Shown here piece by piece: positions 57,984-64,000 of a stretch of DNA of 64,000 bases. A program made the position numbers and the translations under genes. A model generated the notes under the pieces. The model was not told where the DNA came from. It saw only the letters and a program-made list of their open reading frames with translations, and searched no databases. Every line of letters starts with the position of its first letter. Within the stretch, counting starts at the first letter, position 1. The stretch covers positions 124,001 to 188,000 of the forward strand of contig NZ_JANSKK010000002.1 of NCBI RefSeq assembly GCF_026659735.1, in the 5' to 3' direction. The stretch is from Staphylococcus pettenkoferi. Its GTDB lineage: Bacteria > Bacillota > Bacilli > Staphylococcales > Staphylococcaceae.

Positions 57984-59078
57984 CTACCTCGTTTCTACTT
58001 GACGTTCTTTCGCTCTTAACTGGCCACAGGCTGCATCAATATCTGATCCTTGCTCACGACGAATCGTCGCATTGATGCCTAAACGTTTCAATTCTTTTTC
58101 AAATTTAAAAATGTCTTCTTTCGGCGTTCTCACGTAGTTACGTTCTGGAACGTGGTTGACTGGAATTAAGTTAACGTGACAGTTGAGATGTTTGATTAAA
58201 GCAGCGAGTTCGCGCGCATGTTCAAGTTGATCGTTAACACCGCCAAATAAGCCGTATTCAAAAGTGACACGTCGATTCGTTTGCTCTTGATAGTAATCAA
58301 TCGCATCCATAAGTTTATCCACATCGTACGCTCGGTTAATTGGCATTAAACGAGAACGGATTTCGTTATTCGCACCGTGCAGACTGACTGCAAAGTTGAT
58401 TTGAATATCTTCTTCCGCGAAGTCATAAATACGTGGAATAATTCCTGAAGTGGATACAGTGATATGACGCGCACCAATATTTAAACTGCGATCATGATTC
58501 ACAATGCGTAAGAAATCCATCATTTCATCATAGTTCTCAAATGGTTCCCCAATACCCATGATGACGATTTGAGACACGCGCTCATCCGTCGCATCTAAGG
58601 CTTTCTGTACCGTTAAGACTTGGGCCACAATTTCACCTGCTTCAAGGTTACGGTTGAGTCCACCAATAGAAGAAGCACAGAAAGTACAACCGATTCGACA
58701 ACCTACTTGTGTCGTTACACAAACCGAATTACCGTAGTCGTGACGCATTAATACTGTTTCAATAGTATAGCCATCTTGAAGTTGAAAGAGGAATTTGATT
58801 GTTCCATCTCTACTTTCTTGCTTTACAACTGTAGATAACGTCGTAATCGCAAAGTGTTCCTCAAGCAGTTCACGTAATGGCTTAGATAAGTTGGACATCC
58901 CATCAAAGCTGTCAACACGCTTTTCGTAGAGCCATTGATAGATCTGTTGCGCACGGAACTTTTGTTGACCATGTTCTACTAACCAATCTTGCAATTCATC
59001 AAATCTTAGAGAATAGATCGATTGCTTATCGAAATCTGGAAGAAATTTGTTCTTTTTCTTCTTTTTTTCAGTAATCAT
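57984..59078 (-). CDS. rlmN: Dual-specificity 23S rRNA/tRNA m2A methyltransferase RlmN
   Basis: RlmN is a radical SAM enzyme that methylates C2 of A2503 in 23S rRNA and A37 in some tRNAs. The 364 residues include the cluster motif [21 protein letters not shown], and the later catalytic cysteine in AACGQL (D-I-D-A-A-C-G-Q). An unusual run of lysines follows the initiator (KKKKK at residues 5-9). It lies 4 bases after rsmB. Confidence 0.97.
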   Translation of the reverse strand: MITEKKKKKNKFLPDFDKQSIYSLRFDELQDWLVEHGQQKFRAQQIYQWLYEKRVDSFDGMSNLSKPLRELLEEHFAITTLSTVVKQESRDGTIKFLFQLQDGYTIETVLMRHDYGNSVCVTTQVGCRIGCTFCASSIGGLNRNLEAGEIVAQVLTVQKALDATDERVSQIVIMGIGEPFENYDEMMDFLRIVNHDRSLNIGARHITVSTSGIIPRIYDFAEEDIQINFAVSLHGANNEIRSRLMPINRAYDVDKLMDAIDYYQEQTNRRVTFEYGLFGGVNDQLEHARELAALIKHLNCHVNLIPVNHVPERNYVRTPKEDIFKFEKELKRLGINATIRREQGSDIDAACGQLRAKERQVETR

Positions 59079-59082
59079 AGTA

Positions 59083-60396
59083 TTATTTATCCTTTCTTTT
59101 TATTCGAGTTATAAAGAAACCATCTGAATCAAAGTCTTGTGGCAATATTTGAAGTGTCTTGACTTGTTCATGTGTGATCGGATGTTCAATAGGTTCAAAT
59201 TCAAATTCACTATTTTGCTTTAAAAATGTATATATAACGTTCTCATTTTCAAGTTGTTCAATCGTACATGTAGAGTAAACAAGGGTTCCCCCTGGTTTCA
59301 ACTGATGTTTCACATTCTCTAATATCTCCAACTGTAAATCAACAAGTTGGTGTATGTCATCCCAGGATTGCGTGTATTTGATCTCAGGTTTATGGCGCAA
59401 TACCCCGAGTCCACTACATGGTGCATCTACTAAAATTCTATCATACATCTCTTGATATGGCGTGGTCGCATCATGTTGCAATGCTTTCACATGGGAGAGA
59501 CCTAATTTAGCTATATTCTCTTGAATCAACGCAATCTTGTGTTGATGAATGTCAGTCGCAGTAACCTGACCTGTGCCACGTAGTAATTCGCCTATATGAC
59601 ACGCTTTACCTCCTGGTGCACTACACGCGTCAAGGATATGATCACCAATTTGCGGGTCAAGATAGTGCGCGACGAACATCGAACTTTTATCTTGAATGGA
59701 AATCCAGCCCTCACGGAAACTATCTGAGTTCGCAATCACTCCGCCGCTCACATGTAAACACTCATCGAGTTGAGCGTCTTTCTCAACTGTAAAACCTTCT
59801 TCTTCTAAGCGTTGTACTGCTTCTGAAGGTGAAATCTTCGATGTATTGACACGTACAGTTTGCGCAACATTCTCTAGCATCGACTGCGCTATTTGCTCAG
59901 TCTTATCAAAACCGTAATGTGTGAGCCAATGTTCGATGAGCCACAGCGGCAAACTATAACTCACGCTGAGGCGTCGTTTCGGATCTTGAATTTCCGTCGG
60001 ATACGCGAGTTCTGAACGTGTGATTTGGCGCAAGATCCCATTGACAATCTTACCTTGGTGCGGACCGCCACGGCGTTTAGCGATGGTCACCGCTTCGTTA
60101 ATCACCGCATGTGTCGGGATACGATCAAGATAACGATACTGATATATACTCATCCATAATAATATGCGTACCCAACGTTTCAATTTAGTTTGGATAAAGG
60201 GCTTGAGTAAATAATCTAAGGTATATTGACGTTTCAAAGTACCATAGACAATTTCTGTTATCAAACCTTTGTCTGCTGGAGACAATCCTTTCCGTTGAAG
60301 CACTTGATTTAAAGCGATATTACTATACGCTCGATCTTTAATCACCATCTCTAAAGTTTCAAAGGCTAGCGTTCTTGCATGTGTCTCAGCTGTCAT
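59083..60396 (-). CDS. rsmB: 16S rRNA m5C967 methyltransferase RsmB (Sun/Fmu)
   Basis: The 437-residue enzyme has an N-terminal NusB-like RNA-binding domain (about 1-140) and a C-terminal SAM domain: [43 protein letters not shown] with the TC-type Pro-Cys, and the catalytic Cys in [11 protein letters not shown]. The ATG overlaps the fmt stop (ATGA). It sits between fmt and rlmN as in other Firmicutes. Confidence 0.97.
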   Translation of the reverse strand: MTAETHARTLAFETLEMVIKDRAYSNIALNQVLQRKGLSPADKGLITEIVYGTLKRQYTLDYLLKPFIQTKLKRWVRILLWMSIYQYRYLDRIPTHAVINEAVTIAKRRGGPHQGKIVNGILRQITRSELAYPTEIQDPKRRLSVSYSLPLWLIEHWLTHYGFDKTEQIAQSMLENVAQTVRVNTSKISPSEAVQRLEEEGFTVEKDAQLDECLHVSGGVIANSDSFREGWISIQDKSSMFVAHYLDPQIGDHILDACSAPGGKACHIGELLRGTGQVTATDIHQHKIALIQENIAKLGLSHVKALQHDATTPYQEMYDRILVDAPCSGLGVLRHKPEIKYTQSWDDIHQLVDLQLEILENVKHQLKPGGTLVYSTCTIEQLENENVIYTFLKQNSEFEFEPIEHPITHEQVKTLQILPQDFDSDGFFITRIKRKDK

Positions 60397-61325
60397 ACCA
60401 GCACCTTGCCTACGAGAGATTCTTGTACACCACTGAGATAGTTTGCAACAGGCATACGTTTCTTGCCGGCGAGTTGAATCTCAGTCAACGCAATCGCATC
60501 ACTAGAACCTGTACCAACAATAATGGCTTTCTTCGTCGTTTCAATAATTTCACCTGGCTGTCCGTCTTTATCTGCTTCAATTCGTGCATCAAACAATTTC
60601 ATATTCGTATCGTCCATTGTTGTATAAGCAACAGGCCATGGTGAAAGACCACGGATATGATTGAATATATCGCGTGCAGACGCTTTCCAATTCACTCGTT
60701 CATCTTCGCGTGAAATGTTAGAAGCGAAAGATGCTTTCGAGTCATCTTGCGGGATGCTCTCATTCGTTTCATTAATAATGTCTGGTAACGTGTCATGCAA
60801 CAACTCTGCACCTAAGAAACTCAACTTATCGTGGAGTGAGCCAACATTATCTTGGTCTTCAATCTCAATGGCTTTTTGAGAAATAATATTACCTGCATCT
60901 AACTTTTTCACCATATACATAATCGTTACGCCCGTTTCGCTTTCCCCATCAATAATGGCTTGATGAATCGGCGCGCCTCCTCGGTATTTCGGCAAGAGTG
61001 AGGCATGTACGTTAATTGCTCCTAAACGTGGTGCTTCTAATAGTGATTCAGGTAATAATTGACCGAACGCTGCTGTGACTATGAGGTCTGCGTCGAGTTG
61101 AAGTAAGTGGTCAAGTTCTTCCGAATCAGCAAGCTTTTCAGGCTGATAGACTTGAATGCCTGCCTCTTGTGCGACACGTTTTACCGGCGGCGGTGTCATC
61201 TTGCGCTTTCTACCTACTGGACGATCTGGTTGTGTCACTACTGCGATGACGTCATGTTCCGCAATTAACATTTCTAATACTTTAGTTGAAAAGTCTGGGG
61301 TTCCCATAAAGATAATCTTACTCAT
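60393..61325 (-). CDS. fmt: Methionyl-tRNA formyltransferase
   Basis: Fmt formylates initiator Met-tRNA. The 310 residues begin [19 protein letters not shown], with the formyl-folate site around [33 protein letters not shown] and DAGNIISQ. The C-terminal OB-like domain starts near residue 205. It overlaps the upstream def-like gene by 8 bases. Confidence 0.97.
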   Translation of the reverse strand: MSKIIFMGTPDFSTKVLEMLIAEHDVIAVVTQPDRPVGRKRKMTPPPVKRVAQEAGIQVYQPEKLADSEELDHLLQLDADLIVTAAFGQLLPESLLEAPRLGAINVHASLLPKYRGGAPIHQAIIDGESETGVTIMYMVKKLDAGNIISQKAIEIEDQDNVGSLHDKLSFLGAELLHDTLPDIINETNESIPQDDSKASFASNISREDERVNWKASARDIFNHIRGLSPWPVAYTTMDDTNMKLFDARIEADKDGQPGEIIETTKKAIIVGTGSSDAIALTEIQLAGKKRMPVANYLSGVQESLVGKVLV

Positions 61326-61806
61326 CGTCTAAATACGCCTCCAATTCATCTTCAGAAATACGTTGCTCTAGTTTATCTGTAAACCATACACCTTGAAAAT
61401 GGTCATACATATGCAAGATCATGCGTGCAATATCATCATATGCCGTCAACTCTACCTCTCGCCCATGACGGTCTTGTGCCTGAACCACTATCATGTGACT
61501 TCTCGTAACTGTTCCGTAGACACCCTCTAAACTTATAGAACCTTCTAGCTCCGTCGTTGTTTCATCAGATTGAGAGGCAATTTGAGGGTTGATGAGTTGA
61601 AGTAACCCGTCAAGTCCCATATCGATGATTGCCACTTGCTTATCGATACCAATTTGCGGTGCACAAATCGCTGCCGCTTCCTCAGCATAGAGTGTATCTT
61701 CTAAATCAGTTAATAACGTTTGTAACTTGTTATCGAATCGCGTTACTGATGCGGTGGGATGATGCAATATGGGATGAGCAGATGGTACGAGTTTCTTAAT
61801 CGACAT
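61318..61806 (-). CDS. Peptide deformylase-like protein, probably catalytically inactive
   Basis: The 162-residue protein has the deformylase fold and location (before fmt) but damaged active-site motifs. Motif 1 reads [10 protein letters not shown]. Motif 2 reads EGSIS at 88-92, where the metal-binding Cys of EGCxS is Ser90. Motif 3 reads HMYDH at 132-136, where the catalytic Glu of HExxH is Met133. The two His ligands remain. S. aureus is known to have such an inactive def paralogue beside fmt and an active one elsewhere, so this is likely its orthologue rather than a local defect. Its role is unknown. AAGGAG precedes the ATG. Confidence 0.9.
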   Translation of the reverse strand: MSIKKLVPSAHPILHHPTASVTRFDNKLQTLLTDLEDTLYAEEAAAICAPQIGIDKQVAIIDMGLDGLLQLINPQIASQSDETTTELEGSISLEGVYGTVTRSHMIVVQAQDRHGREVELTAYDDIARMILHMYDHFQGVWFTDKLEQRISEDELEAYLDDE

Positions 61807-62214
61807 ATAGACGTCTCCTTATAAAAATTCATTAAGTTATTATAACTTAAAAAGTAAAAAATTGCGATAGTATGAAAACGCTTTGTGAGTTTTAGTAAAA
61901 GGATAAAATCAAAATCGAGCCATATAATAAAATTATTTAATAATAGTAACGTGTGAATAAGCGAGTTGTATTAATATCTTAAGCTTAAATATTTCTACTT
62001 ATAATTAAAAGACAATCCATTGAGTGAAATGATAATTAAGCACGCGCTTTTTCAAAGTTTTGTTGTATAATATTAAATGTCGAACAAGTAAAGTTAAATA
62101 AATCACCTCTTGTTTCACAATCCATATCTTTTTATTACAAACCTATGAAACAAACATGGAGCAATATCCCTCACTAGAACCTTGCTTCTATGATATTGAA
62201 AAGGAGTTACTCAA
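61807..62214. other. Divergent gap between the def-like gene and the ATP-grasp gene
   Basis: No gene is seen in these 408 bases. Near the def-like start lies the 19-base palindrome at 61832-61850. TGAAAACGCTTTGT at 61873-61886 resembles half of a cre site (11 of 14). A TATAAT at 62066-62071 on the plus strand could serve the ATP-grasp gene but has no convincing -35. Confidence 0.45.
61832..61850. promoter_or_regulatory. Perfect palindrome over the def-fmt operon promoter region
   Basis: TTAAGTTAT-T-ATAACTTAA is a perfect 9-1-9 inverted repeat 26 bases before the def-like start. It contains TATAAT on the minus strand (61843-61838), so it may be both the -10 region and an operator. Chance palindromes in AT-rich DNA are not rare, and I cannot name a regulator. 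Confidence 0.4.
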
Positions 62215-63231
62215 TTGAAAACAGTTGGAATGTTACGTTCAATCAAACAACCTGGAATATTAGCACGTACTCTAGCCTATATGTGTCACTTTAACGACAT
62301 AGTCTTCTTCTATTTCACCCCAGAGGATGTAGATACTGAGCATCAACAAATTAATGGTCTCTTTCTAGAAAATGGTCAATGGCGACGCGGTATCATCGGG
62401 TACCCAGATGTCGTGGACAACGAACCCATGAAAGCAGTAAATAAAAGTGTTTATGATTCACTGCAAACTGTATCCGTGATGACGACGCATCCACTTGGTG
62501 GTAAGAATAAAGTCTTTCAAATGCTATCCCAAAGCAATAACTTTAAAGATGTACTTATCCCTTATCGTTTAGTTAAAAAGCCAGAGGATATTTTAGAGTT
62601 TTTAACACGCTATCAGAAGATTTTACTGAAACCTGTGTTTAGCAATCAAGGAAGAAATATTTATGTCATTGAACACTGTGACGATAAGATCACTTTATCC
62701 GATGATATGACTTCCAGAACGTTAAACGAAGAGGACTTATTGCCACTTATTAACGATAAATTTTTAAAACCTAACTATATCTGCCAGCCATTTTTCGAAT
62801 CTAAAACGAAAGAAGGCCACCCATTCGATATTCGGCTACATGTGCGTAAAAACGAGAAAGGACAATGGCAAAAAGTTAAGATTTATCCCCGTATTGGACT
62901 AGGTCATCATATCACTTCTAATATCAGCCAAGGCGGTGGCATCTCACCTATAGTACCGTTTCTCAAAGCAAACTTTGGAGATAATTGGAAAGAAATTAAA
63001 CTTCGACTTGAACAACTTTGTGTTAGCTTTCCGAAACGCTTTGAACGCTTCTATGATTATGAACTCGATGCACTAGGTATAGATTTGGGTGTGAACCCAC
63101 AGGGAGAGGTCGGCTTATTTGAAGTGAATACTTACCCAGGTCAACAATTCTTCTACGCTGAAGATTCTGAAGTCAGAGTCAGCTATTATCAATTCTTATT
63201 GGATCGTATACATAGCAATACACCTCAGTAA
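62215..63231 (+). CDS. YheC/YheD-family ATP-grasp protein
   Basis: The 338 residues match the YheC/YheD ATP-grasp group: GGKNKVFQMLS, ILLKPVFSNQGRNIYVIE (ATP lysine region), CQPFF then GHPFDIRLHVRKNEKGQW, PRIG..HHITSNISQGGG, and ELDALGIDLGVNPQGEVGLFEVNTYPG with metal ligands. In Bacillus, YheC and YheD are spore-coat-associated proteins of unknown reaction; ATP-grasp enzymes usually join a carboxylate to an amine. The start is TTG at 62215, with AAGGAG eight bases before it. It is a lone plus-strand gene between def and priA with its own terminator. No spore genes are expected in a Staphylococcus, so its role here is open. Confidence 0.85.
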   Translation: MKTVGMLRSIKQPGILARTLAYMCHFNDIVFFYFTPEDVDTEHQQINGLFLENGQWRRGIIGYPDVVDNEPMKAVNKSVYDSLQTVSVMTTHPLGGKNKVFQMLSQSNNFKDVLIPYRLVKKPEDILEFLTRYQKILLKPVFSNQGRNIYVIEHCDDKITLSDDMTSRTLNEEDLLPLINDKFLKPNYICQPFFESKTKEGHPFDIRLHVRKNEKGQWQKVKIYPRIGLGHHITSNISQGGGISPIVPFLKANFGDNWKEIKLRLEQLCVSFPKRFERFYDYELDALGIDLGVNPQGEVGLFEVNTYPGQQFFYAEDSEVRVSYYQFLLDRIHSNTPQ

Positions 63232-63237
63232 ACAAGG

Positions 63238-63290
63238 AAAGACACCTACAAAGTGAGCAGCATTTCTGCCCTTTGCAGGTGTCTTATTTA
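63238..63290. terminator. Bidirectional intrinsic terminator between the ATP-grasp gene and priA
   Basis: AAGACACCTACAAAG pairs with CTTTGCAGGTGTCTT around a 17-base loop and is followed by ATTT on the plus strand and TCCTTGTTT on the minus strand. It lies between two convergent genes. Confidence 0.85.
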
Positions 63291-63315
63291 ACTTCTAATT
63301 GTCTCGCCTCAATCG

Positions 63316-64000
63316 CTACATCATCATTTGTGGCGCAATATCAATCTTCAATGCGAGTTTCTCTTTCATATATTGCTCATGATAATAATCATCCAGATAC
63401 TGCAGCGCTTGATATAAATCCGGCTCACTCTTATATTTGATCAGAATTTGGAAACGATATTCGTTATTAATCCGCGTTAGTGCAGCAGGTGATGGACCTA
63501 GTACCAATGCCTTATCAGACAAGTGTTGTAACAGGATTTGGTGAATATGCTTAGACGCCTCTAGCACCTTTTTCATTTCTTGATGAGAAATCGTAAAGTT
63601 AATTAAGAAGAAATACGGTGGATACTTACCTATCTTACGATATTCCATCTCCTGATGGTAAAATGCCAAATAATCATTCTGCTGCACATCTTTAATCGCA
63701 TAATGCTCTGGATTATACGTTTGAATAATGACCTGTCCCTCTTTTTCATGACGCCCGGCACGGCCTGCCACTTGCGTTAACAATTGGTATGTTCGTTCAC
63801 TTGAGCGGAAATCAGGTAAATTCAACATCGTATCGGCATTGAGCACACCTACAAGGGTAATATTAGGGAAGTCTAGCCCTTTCGCAATCATTTGCGTTCC
63901 GAGAAGAATATCGCCCTTTCCTTCGCCAAAGTCGTTTAATAATTTCTCATGCGCACCTTTACGCGACGTTGTATCCACATCCATACGAATGATGTTGGCT
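63316..64000 (-). CDS. priA: Primosomal protein N' (PriA helicase), C-terminal part
   Basis: Only the last 228 codons are in the window; the gene continues past its right edge. The segment carries the late helicase motifs GDILLGTQMIAKGLDFPNITLVGVLNAD (in part), RSSERTYQLLTQVAGRAGR, and the C-terminal domain with KYPPYFFLINF and LGPSPAALTRINNEYRFQILIKY. PriA restarts collapsed forks by loading DnaB with its partners. It directly precedes def/fmt, as in other Firmicutes. Confidence 0.96.
   Translation of the reverse strand, partial: ANIIRMDVDTTSRKGAHEKLLNDFGEGKGDILLGTQMIAKGLDFPNITLVGVLNADTMLNLPDFRSSERTYQLLTQVAGRAGRHEKEGQVIIQTYNPEHYAIKDVQQNDYLAFYHQEMEYRKIGKYPPYFFLINFTISHQEMKKVLEASKHIHQILLQHLSDKALVLGPSPAALTRINNEYRFQILIKYKSEPDLYQALQYLDDYYHEQYMKEKLALKIDIAPQMMM

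Noticed and set aside
61873-61886. cre-like TGAAAACGCTTTGT before the def-like gene
   Set aside because: The right end lacks CA, and catabolite control of this housekeeping operon is not expected. I noted it only in the gap description.
1-64000. CRISPR arrays, tRNA or rRNA genes, insertion sequences
   Set aside because: I saw no regularly spaced repeats, no cloverleaf-type sequences and no transposase frames anywhere in the window.

Overview
This window is a core-chromosome segment of a low-GC Gram-positive coccus, almost certainly a Staphylococcus. The gene order and protein lengths match the staphylococcal priA-to-nusA region: PolC is 1438 residues, RseP 428 once its TTG start is used, Rnc 243 and CodY 257. 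The species cannot be fixed from the sequence alone. It is not a typical S. aureus layout, because the wall hydrolase and FemAB-like genes that I remember between sucD and dprA in S. aureus are absent, and so is the Asp23/YloU-like gene that I remember beside fakA.

Nearly everything lies on the minus strand, so the natural reading direction is from 64000 down to 1. First comes the end of priA, then def-like/fmt/rsmB/rlmN/stp/pknB, a tight, mostly overlapping run that ends at a terminator near 54990. Next are rsgA/rpe/thiN, the plus-strand rpmB, fakA, sdaAB/sdaAA/recG, and the lipid operon fapR/plsX/fabD/fabG/acpP with a FapR operator in front. These are followed by rnc/smc/ftsY/ylxM/ffh and rpsP/rimM/trmD/rplS. 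After the plus-strand yfhO and a siderophore-binding-type protein come rbgA/rnhB, sucC/sucD, dprA/topA, and trmFO/xerC/hslV/hslU/codY. The window ends with rpsB/tsf/pyrH/frr/uppS/cdsA/rseP/proS/polC and rimP/nusA, of which only the first 17 bases of nusA are present.

Four accessory or unusual loci stand out in this conserved background. (1) Between the ffh terminator and the rpsP promoter there is a two-gene operon with its own strong promoter. It encodes a small stand-alone RelA/SpoT synthetase-like protein with its catalytic residues intact, and 11 bases downstream a protein resembling Panacea (SocA/DUF4065) antitoxins. I read it as a candidate toxSAS toxin-antitoxin module; this is the best candidate here for an undescribed system. 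(2) A plus-strand YheC/YheD-type ATP-grasp gene sits between priA and def in a non-sporulating genus. (3) A ferric-citrate-type binding protein has no signal peptide and no transporter partners. (4) A structured two-copy repeat of about 220 bases fills the tsf-pyrH gap.

Regulation visible in the sequence includes a promoter and leader terminator before rimP-nusA, a folded leader before rpsB, a FapR box, cre-like CcpA sites before sdaAB and sucC, a possible CodY box before the xerC-hslVU-codY operon, and about twenty intrinsic terminators. Several genes start with TTG or GTG. dprA, and perhaps the RelA-like gene, appear to start at the rare codon ATA behind a good Shine-Dalgarno sequence.
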